From Chryseobacterium sp. (GTDB lineage Bacteria; Bacteroidota; Bacteroidia; Flavobacteriales; Weeksellaceae), in assembly GCA_031286615.1 (NCBI GenBank), contig JAITUA010000003.1:62001-126000 (forward strand): a stretch of DNA of 64,000 nucleotides. The letters are read 5' to 3'. The translations under genes were made by a program, and so were the position numbers. A model generated the notes under the pieces. The model was given only the letters and a program-made list of their open reading frames with translations, had not been told where the DNA came from and ran no database searches. Below, in pieces: positions 54,339 to 62,732 of this stretch; the first letter of the stretch is position 1, and each line of letters starts with the position of its first letter.

Positions 54339-54367
54339 AAAATGCGGGGCTTATAACCCCGCATTTT
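54339..54367 (-). terminator. Terminator of the thiolase gene
   Basis: Perfect 11-bp stem AAAATGCGGGG/CCCCGCATTTT with a 7-nt loop, T-rich tail on the minus strand. Confidence 0.8.
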
Positions 54368-54403
54368 ACATCTGAAACCATAAATTATGGTTTTATCTGT
54401 GTA

Positions 54404-55582
54404 TTAGATATTTTCAATAACGATAGCAGAAGCTCCACCACCTCCGTTACAGATTGCTGCTGCACCGTATTTTGCGTTATTTTGCTTCAATACGTTAATC
54501 AATGTAACGATGATTCTTGAACCTGAACTTCCCAGTGGGTGTCCTAATGCTACAGCTCCTCCGTTTACGTTTACTTTAGCAGCATCTAATCCTAAGATTT
54601 TGTTGTTAGCCAATCCTACTACTGAAAAAGCTTCGTTGAACTCGAAGAAATCAATATCAGAAACTTCTAATCCTGCTTTTTTAAGGGCGATAGGTAATGC
54701 TTTTGCCGGAGCAGTTGTAAAGTTTTCAGGCTCATGTGCTGCATCAGCGTAAGAAACGATTTTCGCAAGAGGCTTCAATCCAAGCTCTTCCATTTTTTCT
54801 TTGGAAACCAGGATCAATGCAGAAGCACCGTCATTCAAAGTAGATGCGTTAGCTGCTGTTACTGTTCCTTCTTCTTTCTTGAATACGGTAGGAAGGGTTG
54901 AAATTCTGTCGAAGTTTACTGCTTTATATTCTTCATCTTCAGCAAAAATTACAGGCTCTCCTTTTCTCTGAGGAATAGAAACCGGTACAATTTCTTCACT
55001 GAACTTCCCTTCGCTCCAAGCTTTTGCAGATCTTTTGTAAGATTCTACAGCGAAGTTATCCTGATCTTCTCTTGTGATATTATAGTCTACTGCACATTTT
55101 TCTGCACATACTCCCATATGTACTTTGTTGTATACGTCTGTAAGACCGTCAAGCACCATTCCATCAAGCATTTTGATATCGCCTAATTTTGTAGCTACTC
55201 TTGCATTGTAATAGTGAGGAACTAAAGACATATTTTCCATACCTCCGGCAACAATTACGTCTGCATCACCAGCTTTGATTGCCTGAGCAGCCATTGTTAC
55301 AGCCTTCATTCCTGAAGCACAAACTTTATTAACTGTAGTAGAAGGTGTATTGATTGAAAGACCTGCTCCTAAAGCTACCTGACGAGCCGGCGCCTGGCCT
55401 TCTCCTGCCTGCAGAACATTCCCCATATAAATTTCCTGAACAGCATTAGGATCTAACCCAATTTTATCCAGTGCTCCTTTTACAGCAGTTGCTCCCAGTT
55501 TTGTAGCCGGAACTGTTGACAAGCTTCCCATAAAACTCCCCATAGGTGTTCTTACTGCGGAAACGATGAATACTTCTTTCAT
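54404..55582 (-). CDS. Acetyl-CoA C-acyltransferase (thiolase)
   Basis: 392 residues. Nucleophilic Cys88 in NKVCASGMKAV, the NEAF motif, and the general-base His and second Cys in GGAVALGHPLGSSGSRI and CNGGGGASAI. It cleaves 3-ketoacyl-CoA in fatty-acid degradation, or condenses two acetyl-CoA in the reverse direction; the direction cannot be read. The mevalonate-type GHMP kinase in this window makes an acetoacetyl-CoA supply role possible too. Monocistronic with its own terminator. Confidence 0.95.
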   Translation of the reverse strand: MKEVFIVSAVRTPMGSFMGSLSTVPATKLGATAVKGALDKIGLDPNAVQEIYMGNVLQAGEGQAPARQVALGAGLSINTPSTTVNKVCASGMKAVTMAAQAIKAGDADVIVAGGMENMSLVPHYYNARVATKLGDIKMLDGMVLDGLTDVYNKVHMGVCAEKCAVDYNITREDQDNFAVESYKRSAKAWSEGKFSEEIVPVSIPQRKGEPVIFAEDEEYKAVNFDRISTLPTVFKKEEGTVTAANASTLNDGASALILVSKEKMEELGLKPLAKIVSYADAAHEPENFTTAPAKALPIALKKAGLEVSDIDFFEFNEAFSVVGLANNKILGLDAAKVNVNGGAVALGHPLGSSGSRIIVTLINVLKQNNAKYGAAAICNGGGGASAIVIENI

Positions 55583-55605
55583 GTATATAATTTTTATTTT
55601 TAGCT

Positions 55606-55627
55606 AAACGGAACAAAGGTTCCGTTT
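55606..55627 (-). terminator. Terminator of the 55640-56457 gene pair
   Basis: Perfect 9-bp stem AAACGGAAC/GTTCCGTTT with a 4-nt loop (AAAG). It lies 12 bp past the stop of the 55640 gene and before the thiolase start. Confidence 0.7.
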
Positions 55628-55639
55628 TATAGGTTGAAT

Positions 55640-56050
55640 TTATTTCACTTTTACATAAACCACATCAAACTGAGTTCCTTCAATTTTAGTATTAACTTTC
55701 AGAAGGTTATCCTGAGTTGCTAAGATTTTATTATTGAAGACATCTCCTATCTGTACGGGATTATTTTTATCGGATTTCTCCATAATGATTGCTTTGTAGT
55801 TGCAGTCATCCACAAAAACCAGTGTTGATTTGATATAGTCTTTTCCATTATTGAAATATTCAGTCTGAACATTATCTTTAATGGTCATATTCCATATTCC
55901 TTCCGGGTAATTGGGTCTTACAAATTTACCTTCTTTTATATTGGCACATTTAGGCGGATTATCCGTTTTTTTCTGATCTGCTGTCTGCGCGTTAGCCTGT
56001 GCGGCTGCCACCAGCAAAATTCCTGCGGAAAATACTTTTAAGAAGTTCAT
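55640..56050 (-). CDS. Secreted protein of unknown function
   Basis: 136 residues. Signal peptide MNFLKVFSAGILLVAAAQANAQ; short mature beta-rich domain (IWNMTIKDNVQTEYFNNGKDYIKSTLVFVDDCNYKAIIMEKSD). Cys35 and Cys93 might form a disulfide. No family recognised; lipocalin-like is possible. It begins 2 bp past the stop of the membrane protein gene upstream, so the two are tightly coupled. Confidence 0.72.
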   Translation of the reverse strand: MNFLKVFSAGILLVAAAQANAQTADQKKTDNPPKCANIKEGKFVRPNYPEGIWNMTIKDNVQTEYFNNGKDYIKSTLVFVDDCNYKAIIMEKSDKNNPVQIGDVFNNKILATQDNLLKVNTKIEGTQFDVVYVKVK

Positions 56051-56052
56051 CT

Positions 56053-56457
56053 TTATAGTTGTGTTCGATTATTTACTTTTTTGCTTCCTCCTGCAAAAAC
56101 CAAAAGGAAAGCTCCTAAAAATTCTACAGCCCAGCCCCATTTCAGCTTAACGATTCCGGCAAAAGTTTCCTGCCATGATTTGAATGGTAAAAAGCTAAAA
56201 TATTGCAAAGACTGCATTTTCACAGCGAATAAGGTAAATGCAAATAAAAGAATAAGCAGAATACCAAAAAATCTTACGATTTTCACACTGTTATTGACAA
56301 TTCCAAAAACTGCACATGCAGCAAATATCCAGCATGCAATAGCCAGATAATGATCAAGCTTCCAATAGTTCCAGTTCCCAATAACAGGCACATGTACTAA
56401 GGGTAAAAAACTGCCTGCTACTACTAACAGTAATCCTAATAACTGAATATTTTTCAT
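56053..56457 (-). CDS. Small integral membrane protein of unknown function
   Basis: 134 residues from the ATG at 56457 (MKNIQLLGLLLVVAGSFLPLV); a 12-residue extension is less likely. Four hydrophobic segments (NIQLLGLLLVVAGSFLPLV, LAIACWIFAACAVFGIV, FFGILLILLFAFTLFAV, WAVEFLGAFLLVFAGG). No family recognised. It precedes a secreted protein gene by 2 bp and is probably in one operon with it. Confidence 0.72.
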   Translation of the reverse strand: MKNIQLLGLLLVVAGSFLPLVHVPVIGNWNYWKLDHYLAIACWIFAACAVFGIVNNSVKIVRFFGILLILLFAFTLFAVKMQSLQYFSFLPFKSWQETFAGIVKLKWGWAVEFLGAFLLVFAGGSKKVNNRTQL

Positions 56458-56485
56458 ATTTACTAAAGTGCCAAAATACAAAAAA

Positions 56486-56510
56486 AAACACACTTTTAAA
56501 TAGTGTGTTT
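56486..56510 (-). terminator. Terminator after the gene remnant
   Basis: Perfect 9-bp stem AAACACACT/AGTGTGTTT with a 7-nt loop and nine T on the minus strand. It is the correct position for a gene whose 3' remnant is at 56607-56720. Confidence 0.7.
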
Positions 56511-56606
56511 TAAAAATAGAGTTTCCTCACCCGAACGCTTGTTAGTCACAAAAAAGCTTTCATATTATTATTTATTATGTAAAGAAAATAGTTATTTGTT
56601 ATCAAA

Positions 56607-56720
56607 TTAAAAATTAACATTTTCGATCTCTATCCCGATCTGAAGTCCATATTTTTTCTTCAGCAAAGCATTGTTATTGAAAACAAGTGTAAAGTCTTTT
56701 CGGAAAGTAACATTCCGGTC
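56607..56720 (-). pseudogene. C-terminal remnant of a lost gene
   Basis: The minus strand reads 37 sense codons without a start, DRNVTFRKDFTLVF, NNNALLKKKYGLQ, IGIEIENVNF, and ends in TAA. The codon use and amino-acid pattern look like real protein rather than random AT-rich DNA. A TAG stop lies directly before the first codon. A terminator follows at the expected distance. No intact gene matches it here, so the parent protein is unknown. Confidence 0.45.
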
Positions 56721-56730
56721 CTAAAATTAA

Positions 56731-56760
56731 AAAATGCATTCTTTTTCAAGAATGCATTTT
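56731..56760 (-). terminator. Terminator of the nucleoside permease gene
   Basis: Perfect 13-bp stem AAAATGCATTCTT/AAGAATGCATTTT with a 4-nt loop, 26 bp past the permease stop codon. Confidence 0.8.
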
Positions 56761-56785
56761 AATATCTTAATAATGTTAGTTTTAA

Positions 56786-58168
56786 TTAATGTTTTACTGA
56801 TGAAACATCTTCCGGGTTGTGTTTATGTTTAAACAATACGGCAAAGAATATAGCCAGCACCAGTGAATAAATGGCAAATGAAAGCCATATCTGCTGCCAG
56901 TCTTTTACCATTACCACAGATGAAAGAGTACCATCTGAATTAACCGCTGCATTGAAACTATTTTTCAGAATTTCCAGAAAAGTAGGGTTATCAGGTGTAG
57001 TTTCCAGATAAGTAGATAATTCTGAAGCGGTTTCAAATTTATGGGTAAAGAATTTATCAATAGCCCAACCTGCAATATAACTTCCAAAAACAGCTCCAAA
57101 ACCGTTGGTCATCATCATAAATAACCCCTGAGCTGAAGAACGTATTTTTTTATCTGTAGTTGTTTCTACGAAAAGTGATCCTGAAATATTAAAGAAATCA
57201 AATGCCATTCCGTATACAATACATGAAAGGATGATTAGAGAAAGTCCGAATCCGTCCGGAACACCATATGCAAAGAACCCGAATCTTAAAACCCAAGCCA
57301 GCATAGACATCAGCATTACTTTTTTAATTCCAAATTTCTTCAGAAAGAAAGGAATCGCCAAAATAAACAAGGTTTCTGATACCTGAGAAATAGACATGAT
57401 AATAGTAGATCTCTGTACTACGAATGAGTCTGCGTACTTAGGAAAATGTGCAAATTCACTTAAGAAAACATCTCCATATGCATTGGTAAGCTGAAGTGCA
57501 GCTCCTAAAAGCATTGAAAATAAAAAGAACAAAGCCATTTTATAGTTTCCAAAAAGTTTGAATGCATTCAATCCTAATTGTTCAGATAGCGGCGAATTTT
57601 TATCAATTAGCTTTTGTGGCGGACATTTTGGTAAGGTAAGGGCATAAATTCCTAAGAATATTGCTACAGCACCTCCAATATAAAACTGCCCTTCCGTCGC
57701 TTTGTTTCCACTAAGGTTAGTGATCCACATGGCAACAATAAAACCAATGGTACCCCATACACGAATAGGCGGAAAATCTTTTACTACATCCATATTGTTA
57801 TTTTTCAGGATCGTATAAGAAATAGAGTTCGCCAGTGCAATGGTAGGCATATAAAAGCACATCGCCACAAGCATTACCGAAAAGAAAGAATTCGGATCTG
57901 CAGAATGAGGCAATATGAAAAGAATAACCCCATAAAGGATGTGTAATACTGAAAATATGCGTTCCGCATTGATCCAGCGGTCAGCGATAATTCCAGTAAT
58001 GGTTGGCATAAAGATGGAAGCAATTCCCATGGTCCCGAACACAGCTCCAAACTGAGTTCCTTCCCAATGTTTTGTACCAAACCAGAAGTTTGCCATCGTA
58101 ATCAGCCATGCTCCCCAAACAAAGAATTGGAGAAAACTGAGGATGGTCAGTCGTAATTTTAAATTCAT
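56786..58168 (-). CDS. NupG-like nucleoside:H+ symporter
   Basis: 460 residues, about 12 membrane helices. The N-terminus MNLKLRLTILSFLQFFVWGAWLITMANFW and the block TIALANSISYTILKNNNMDVVKDFPPIRVWGTIGFIVAMWI match the NHS nucleoside transporter family (NupG/XapB). Later ISQVSETLFILAIPFFLKKFGIKKVMLMSMLAWVLRF supports it. It imports nucleosides with protons. It begins 22 bp past the bifunctional nuclease gene, in the same operon. Confidence 0.92.
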   Translation of the reverse strand: MNLKLRLTILSFLQFFVWGAWLITMANFWFGTKHWEGTQFGAVFGTMGIASIFMPTITGIIADRWINAERIFSVLHILYGVILFILPHSADPNSFFSVMLVAMCFYMPTIALANSISYTILKNNNMDVVKDFPPIRVWGTIGFIVAMWITNLSGNKATEGQFYIGGAVAIFLGIYALTLPKCPPQKLIDKNSPLSEQLGLNAFKLFGNYKMALFFLFSMLLGAALQLTNAYGDVFLSEFAHFPKYADSFVVQRSTIIMSISQVSETLFILAIPFFLKKFGIKKVMLMSMLAWVLRFGFFAYGVPDGFGLSLIILSCIVYGMAFDFFNISGSLFVETTTDKKIRSSAQGLFMMMTNGFGAVFGSYIAGWAIDKFFTHKFETASELSTYLETTPDNPTFLEILKNSFNAAVNSDGTLSSVVMVKDWQQIWLSFAIYSLVLAIFFAVLFKHKHNPEDVSSVKH

Positions 58169-58190
58169 AGTTTATATAAAAAGTATCTCT

Positions 58191-58790
58191 TTAGTCAATT
58201 GTCTTTTTCCTTCTCTTGATTTCTTCCTGGATTTCAAGAGCGGTATCATAGTCTTCTTCTTTAACGGCATCCTCCAGTAATTTCTGAAGTTCTTCCATAG
58301 AAAGAGATTTTAAGCTGTCTTCTGTCTGTACAGTTTCTGAGAAAGATTGGTCTTCTTTGGCCACATCTTCGAGTTCTAATAAGATCCCGGCTTCATTCAG
58401 AACCTGCTGTGTGGTAAATATAGGTGCATCAAATCTTACCGCCATTGCAACAGCATCGGAAGTTCTGGCATCAAGGATCAGTTCTTCGTCATTCACTTTA
58501 TTTTTAAAGTTGATATTGGAGAAGAATACACCGTCTACGATCTGATAAATGATCACAGAGATCAGCTCATAGTTGGCAGAGACTATAAATTTTGTAAATA
58601 AATCATGAGTAAGAGGACGCGGTGGGTGAATATCTTTTTCCAATCCGAGAGAGATAGACTGGGCTTCGAAATTTCCTATAACAACAGGTAATTTTATATG
58701 TGTTTCTTCATGCTCCAGTAACAATGCGTAAGCCCCCGACTGGGTCTGGCTGTACGATATTCCGCGAATAATTAGCTGTTTATAATCCAT
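58191..58790 (-). CDS. Bifunctional nuclease (BFN/DUF151) family protein with UVR domain
   Basis: 199 residues. The BFN domain has LPVVIGNFEAQSISLGLEKDIHPPRPLTHDLFTKFI and ILDARTSDAVAMAVRFDAPIFTTQQVLNEAGI. A C-terminal UVR motif (MEELQKLLEDAVKEEDYDTALEIQEEIKRRKK, about 163-197) resembles the UvrB/UvrC interaction motif. Members are described as nucleases in other organisms, but the activity here is unproven. It is first in the operon with the nucleoside permease. Confidence 0.93.
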   Translation of the reverse strand: MDYKQLIIRGISYSQTQSGAYALLLEHEETHIKLPVVIGNFEAQSISLGLEKDIHPPRPLTHDLFTKFIVSANYELISVIIYQIVDGVFFSNINFKNKVNDEELILDARTSDAVAMAVRFDAPIFTTQQVLNEAGILLELEDVAKEDQSFSETVQTEDSLKSLSMEELQKLLEDAVKEEDYDTALEIQEEIKRRKKTID

Positions 58791-58844
58791 AGCTACAAAT
58801 ATAGATTAATTTTTCATTGTGATTTTACTTTTTTACGCAAAAAT

Positions 58845-58868
58845 AAAAGCCCGGAAAGCCGAGCTTTT
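58845..58868 (-). terminator. Terminator after etfA
   Basis: Ten-base-pair RNA stem with one wobble (AAAAGCTCGG/CCGGGCTTTT) and T-run on the minus strand, about 110 bp past the etfA stop. The repeat at 58895-58976 lies between. Confidence 0.55.
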
Positions 58869-58894
58869 ATCTGTATTGTTGATGATTGTCAAAC

Positions 58895-58976
58895 GTCAAT
58901 AGTGAATTTTGCTTCGCAGGTGAATTATTTAATTAAAAATCGACGAGCAAAGCGAATTGACTATTCACAATTCACT
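58895..58976. repeat. GCTTCGCA dispersed snippet with inverted partner
   Basis: GTCAATAGTGAATTTTGCTT followed by CGCAGG at 58895-58920 closely resembles 30821-30844. An inverted, degenerate copy (CGAATTGACTATTCAC) ends at about 58968, so the segment can fold over some 80 bp. Confidence 0.5.
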
Positions 58977-58979
58977 TTC

Positions 58980-59927
58980 TTATCCTTTTATTGCTTTAAT
59001 TTTCTCTGTTAATGCAGGAATAATCTGGAAAGCATCTCCTACTACCCCGTAATCAGCAGACTTGAAGAATGGTGCTTCAGGATCGCTATTGATTACTACG
59101 ATAGTTTTTGAAGAGTTTACTCCGGCAAGGTGCTGAATTGCCCCTGAAATCCCTACAGCAATGTAAAGATTCGGAGAAATTGCTTTACCTGTTTGTCCTA
59201 CGTGCTCTGTGTGAGGTCTCCATCCGATGTCAGAAACCGGTTTAGAACATGCTGTAGCTGCTCCTAAAACGTTTGCTAAATCTTCGATCATTCCCCAGTT
59301 TTCAGGTCCTTTCATTCCTCTACCGGCAGAAACAACAACTTCAGCTTCTTTAAGGTCTAATTTTCCTGAGCTCTGCTCGTGAGAAATCACTTTAGTATCT
59401 TCATTCGCTACTGATAGGTTTTTCACTTCTTCTGAACCTGATACTGCATTTTCTTTAACACCGAAAGCGTTTTGAGAAACCGTAACGATTACTCCGTTTC
59501 CTTCAGCTTTTGCATGCATAAAACCTTTTCCAGAGAATGCTCTTCTCTTTACCTGGAAAGGAGAAAGGCTTTCAGGAGCTTCCAAAGCATTGGTAATTAA
59601 AGAATAATTCTTCATTACAGCAAGCATCGGAGCAATTGAAGAAGCATCAGTAGTGTGAGGGAAAACGATGATATTTCCGTCTGCTACTTCACTTACAGCC
59701 TGTGCGAATGCTTTTGCTGAGAAGCTTTTAAGACCTTCGTCTTTGATATTGATAACGTTTGATGCTCCATATTTGTATAATAAATCTGAAGAATCTGTTG
59801 GGTTTACAGAGATTGCCGTAACGGTATCTCCGGCTTTATCAGCAACAGCTTTAGCGTAAGAAACTGCTTCAAAAGCTGCTTTTTTGTAAACTCCGTTTAT
59901 ATTTTCTGCGTATACGAATACTGCCAT
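58980..59927 (-). CDS. etfA: Electron transfer flavoprotein subunit alpha
   Basis: 315 residues. The C-terminal FAD-binding domain has VVSAGRGMKGPENWGMIEDLANVLGAATACSKPVSDIGWRPHTEHVGQTGKAISPNLYIAVGISGAIQHLAGV (about 200-275), the hallmark of ETF-alpha. With EtfB it shuttles electrons from acyl-CoA dehydrogenases to the quinone pool. It is 99 bp downstream of etfB. Confidence 0.97.
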   Translation of the reverse strand: MAVFVYAENINGVYKKAAFEAVSYAKAVADKAGDTVTAISVNPTDSSDLLYKYGASNVINIKDEGLKSFSAKAFAQAVSEVADGNIIVFPHTTDASSIAPMLAVMKNYSLITNALEAPESLSPFQVKRRAFSGKGFMHAKAEGNGVIVTVSQNAFGVKENAVSGSEEVKNLSVANEDTKVISHEQSSGKLDLKEAEVVVSAGRGMKGPENWGMIEDLANVLGAATACSKPVSDIGWRPHTEHVGQTGKAISPNLYIAVGISGAIQHLAGVNSSKTIVVINSDPEAPFFKSADYGVVGDAFQIIPALTEKIKAIKG

Positions 59928-59940
59928 TGTTTATATTTTT

Positions 59941-59973
59941 TAGGTTGTAGGGTTTAGGTTATAGGGATTAGGT
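59941..59973. repeat. Short tandem repeat in the etfB-etfA spacer
   Basis: Degenerate TAGGTTrTAGGGnT units: TAGGTTGTAGGGTT, TAGGTTATAGGGAT, TAGGT. A telomere-like low-complexity run. No function evident. Confidence 0.55.
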
Positions 59974-60026
59974 CTAAGAAGTATGTGTAAAAACTGCTGC
60001 CTATCACCTCTTACCTGTTATCTTTA

Positions 60027-60773
60027 TTAGATTACTTTCGCTTCTTCGTGAAGTAATCTTACCAATTCATCCAGGTTGTCAGGAGAAACCATTTTCACAG
60101 CTGCTCTTGGCGGAACGCTGTCATAAGATACTCCCTGAACTTTTACTTCTGAAGAAGTAGGCTCTATTACTTGTAGAGGTTTTGTTCTTGCAGACATAAT
60201 TCCTCTCATATTCGGGATGATAAGGTCTTTTTCATCTACCAATCCTTTCTGACCTGCAATGATAGCCGGTAATTTCACAGAAATAGTTTCTTTTCCTCCT
60301 TCAATTTCTCTTACTGCAGTAGCTTCGCTTCCGTTCACATCTAATCCTACTGAAGCGTTTATGAAAGGCTGGTTCAATAGCTGAGCCACCATTCCCGGAA
60401 CAGAACCTCCGTTATAGTCGATGGATTCTTTTCCGCAAAGGATAAGGTCATATCCTCCGTTTTGAGCTACAGCTGCAATTTCTTTTGCTGTAGAATAGCT
60501 GTCTTTAGGATCAAGATTTACTCTTACAGCATCATTAGCACCAATAGCTAACGCTTTTCTGATTACAGGCTCTGTAGCAGCATCTCCTACGTTGATTACT
60601 GTTACTGTTGCTCCCTGAGATTCCTGAAGTTTAACCGCTTTTGTCAACGCAAATTCGTCTAACGGGTTGATTACCCACTGAATTCCGTTTTTGTCGAAAG
60701 CAGATTTATCTGCTGTAAAGTTAATTTTGGAAGTAGTATCCGGAACACTACTAATGCAAACTAATATTTTCAT
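60027..60773 (-). CDS. etfB: Electron transfer flavoprotein subunit beta
   Basis: 248 residues. MKILVCISSVPDTTSKINFTADKSAFDKNGIQWVINPLDEFALTKAVKLQESQGATVTVINVGDAATEPVIRKALAIGANDAVRV shows the ETF-beta nucleotide-binding half. DLILCGKESIDYNGGSVPGMVAQLL is the family signature and carries the adenine/AMP site. It forms the heterodimer with EtfA. It is first in the etfBA operon, with two inverted repeats upstream that may be regulatory. Confidence 0.97.
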   Translation of the reverse strand: MKILVCISSVPDTTSKINFTADKSAFDKNGIQWVINPLDEFALTKAVKLQESQGATVTVINVGDAATEPVIRKALAIGANDAVRVNLDPKDSYSTAKEIAAVAQNGGYDLILCGKESIDYNGGSVPGMVAQLLNQPFINASVGLDVNGSEATAVREIEGGKETISVKLPAIIAGQKGLVDEKDLIIPNMRGIMSARTKPLQVIEPTSSEVKVQGVSYDSVPPRAAVKMVSPDNLDELVRLLHEEAKVI

Positions 60774-60847
60774 ATGTTGTTCTTAATTTTTTATTGGTCA
60801 TATGTAACCTTAAGGTTTCACGTGTACTATTTTATTTTTCCCTTTGA

Positions 60848-60873
60848 TGCATAAAATCATGACAGTTTATGCA
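60848..60873. promoter_or_regulatory. Inverted repeat TGCATAAA-N10-TTTATGCA upstream of etfB
   Basis: Perfect 8-bp arms separated by 10 bp, 75-100 bp from the etfB ATG. The arms share TTATGCA with the longer palindrome at 60918-60935, so both may be sites for one regulator. Confidence 0.55.
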
Positions 60874-60917
60874 GAGATTTTGTTTGAATTAATTTTTGCT
60901 AATATAAATAAAAAATA

Positions 60918-60935
60918 TATTATGCATGCATAATA
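60918..60935. promoter_or_regulatory. 18-bp perfect palindrome upstream of etfBA
   Basis: TATTATGCATGCATAATA reads the same on both strands. It lies 145-162 bp before the etfB start and 35 bp past the SDR gene stop. It resembles a TetR- or GntR-type operator in symmetry, but no regulator gene is adjacent. Confidence 0.6.
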
Positions 60936-60969
60936 CTTATTAAATTATTATTCAATACATTAGATGTAG

Positions 60970-61677
60970 TTACTTGGCTGGTTTTGTTGCCCTAAACTCT
61001 ATTTTACTTGGCAAAACCCTTGGATTCATCTTTAAAATATCCAATATGAGATTCCCCATATCTTCGGGCTGAATCTTCCAGCTGTCTTTTTCTGACGGAA
61101 TGTTTCCGTTAAAATGAGTTGCCACTGAACCCGGCATGATAACCGTAGACTTGATATTATATTTCCTTAAATCGATCATTGCGGCCTGTGTAAAACCTAC
61201 CACTCCGAATTTTGAGGCATTATATCCTGTTCCGTTTTCAAAGAAGTTGGCGCCTGCAAGACTTGAGATGGTAATATAGTAACCTTCTGTCTTTTTCAGT
61301 TCTTCTACAGATGCTTTTAAGGTATAAAAAACACCTGTAAGATTGGTTTCTATCATATCATTCCACTCTTCTGCAGTGAGTTCGTCTACTGGTTTAAAAA
61401 TACCTAATCCTGCATTAGCAATGATATAATCAAGCCTTCCGAACTTTTCAACGGTATATTTTACTGCTTCCTGCTCGCTTTCCAGACTTCTTACGTCAGA
61501 AACAATTCCCAAAACATTTTCTGAATATTGTTTAAGTTCTTCTTCCGCCTTCATCACATCTTCTCTTTTTCTTCCTGAAAATGCTACTGAGATTCCATTT
61601 TCAAGTAAAATTTTCGCAATTCCGAAACCGATTCCTTTGGTTCCTCCTGTTATATAAGCTGTTTTATTCTCTGCCAT
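60970..61677 (-). CDS. Short-chain dehydrogenase/reductase (3-ketoacyl-reductase-like)
   Basis: 235 residues. NAD(P) motif TGGTKGIGFGIAK (about 10-22); NAG (IIANAGLGIF) at about 90; catalytic Ser in ISSLAGANFF (about 137); catalytic YNASK (Tyr about 149, Lys about 153). A classical SDR, most similar in outline to FabG or 3-hydroxybutyrate-type enzymes. The exact substrate is unknown. It is separate from etfBA. Confidence 0.9.
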   Translation of the reverse strand: MAENKTAYITGGTKGIGFGIAKILLENGISVAFSGRKREDVMKAEEELKQYSENVLGIVSDVRSLESEQEAVKYTVEKFGRLDYIIANAGLGIFKPVDELTAEEWNDMIETNLTGVFYTLKASVEELKKTEGYYITISSLAGANFFENGTGYNASKFGVVGFTQAAMIDLRKYNIKSTVIMPGSVATHFNGNIPSEKDSWKIQPEDMGNLILDILKMNPRVLPSKIEFRATKPAK

Positions 61678-61709
61678 TGATTCCCAAATTTTAATTCTCT
61701 AAAATAACA

Positions 61710-61733
61710 AAAACGCTCCAATTGGAGCGTTTT
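61710..61733 (-). terminator. Terminator of the first T9SS paralog
   Basis: A 24-bp perfect palindrome (AAAACGCTCC with AATT centre) 24 bp past the stop codon of the 61758 gene. The minus-strand tail is A-rich rather than a clean T-run, so terminator function is moderately supported. Confidence 0.65.
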
Positions 61734-61757
61734 ACTGATACTAAGATTTATCAGGAA

Positions 61758-62681
61758 TTATTTTTTTATAAATTTCTCTGTGAAGTTTCTTCCCTCTGTT
61801 TCTACATTCAGTAAATAGGCTCCGGAAGATAAGTTTCTTACGTTCACCTGATCACCGTTTAATGTTACATCTACTCTTTTTCCTGACATATCATATACTT
61901 CAACATGTTTTATCTTACCAGGAGTTGTAATTTTTATCACTTCAGTAGCAGGGTTTGGATAAATGGATAGCTTTACATCATTTTTAACGACATCTCTTGT
62001 AGATAGCGCTGCTTCATTATTGATTTTGATATTATCGATATAGGCAGAACCTCCATAATTATCATGCACAAAATCCATTCTGTTAATATTATTGTTACTG
62101 AACGGCTGTCCTGTATAGATAAGAGTATCATTCAGGAAATATTGAATTCCTGTAGCCGTAGACAATATTTTTACTCTGTACCATGTATTGGCATTCCAGG
62201 TTTGGTTGGTATCTACTAAATTATTTGAACCGGCCGTTGCAATTAAAATTTTCCCGTCGTAGGAAAAATCAATATAAGTAACAATCCCTCCAGCACCAGT
62301 TGTACTTACTGTTCTGAACACAAAATCTGAACTTGATGAACTTTTTTGGGTAAGTCTTACATCAAATGACTGTGTAAAGCTATTATAGGTTAATGGTGTA
62401 GTAAAGGTATAGAAACCGCCCATTACAGGACTTTGCTGTGGTCCATAAGGCAGATCCGGTGTAATTTTTAAACTATTTGAACCCTGGCTTGCCATTTCAG
62501 CTGATACCAATTGGCTTGTCAAATATACTGGCGGTGTCGCTCCATTACTTGTACTAATCCAACCCTGTTGCCCATTAATATTTCCTGTTGTAAAGCCTTC
62601 ACTGGCTTCAAAAGAGATGGTCTGCTGAGCAAAAGACGATATGGAAATTAACGAAATTGCGAAAATGTAAAGTTTCTTCAT
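61758..62681 (-). CDS. Secreted T9SS-targeted protein with a concanavalin-like domain, paralog 1
   Basis: 307 residues. Signal peptide MKKLYIFAISLISISSFAQ. Middle: FEASEGFTTGNINGQQGWISTS, beta-rich sandwich (RVKILSTATGIQYFLNDTLIYTG, FVHDNYGGSAYIDNIKI), LamG/concanavalin-like. C-terminal T9SS type A sorting domain: LSIYPNPATEVIKITTPGKIKHVEVYDMSGKRVDV ... GAYLLNVETEGRNFTEKFIKK. Its closest relative is the next gene (62891-63811). A promoter with TATATTTG lies just upstream. Confidence 0.93.
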   Translation of the reverse strand: MKKLYIFAISLISISSFAQQTISFEASEGFTTGNINGQQGWISTSNGATPPVYLTSQLVSAEMASQGSNSLKITPDLPYGPQQSPVMGGFYTFTTPLTYNSFTQSFDVRLTQKSSSSSDFVFRTVSTTGAGGIVTYIDFSYDGKILIATAGSNNLVDTNQTWNANTWYRVKILSTATGIQYFLNDTLIYTGQPFSNNNINRMDFVHDNYGGSAYIDNIKINNEAALSTRDVVKNDVKLSIYPNPATEVIKITTPGKIKHVEVYDMSGKRVDVTLNGDQVNVRNLSSGAYLLNVETEGRNFTEKFIKK

Positions 62682-62700
62682 GATATTTTTTAGTTTTGAG

Positions 62701-62732
62701 CAAATATATGTATTTTAATCAAAATGACAAAA
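62701..62732 (-). promoter_or_regulatory. Promoter of T9SS paralog 1
   Basis: On the minus strand TATATTTG (62701-62708), 19 bp spacer, then TTTTG (62728-62732). It lies 20-27 bp before the ATG. Confidence 0.6.

Noticed and set aside
59941..59973. CRISPR-like tandem repeats
   Set aside because: Only two and a half short degenerate units without spacers of even length.
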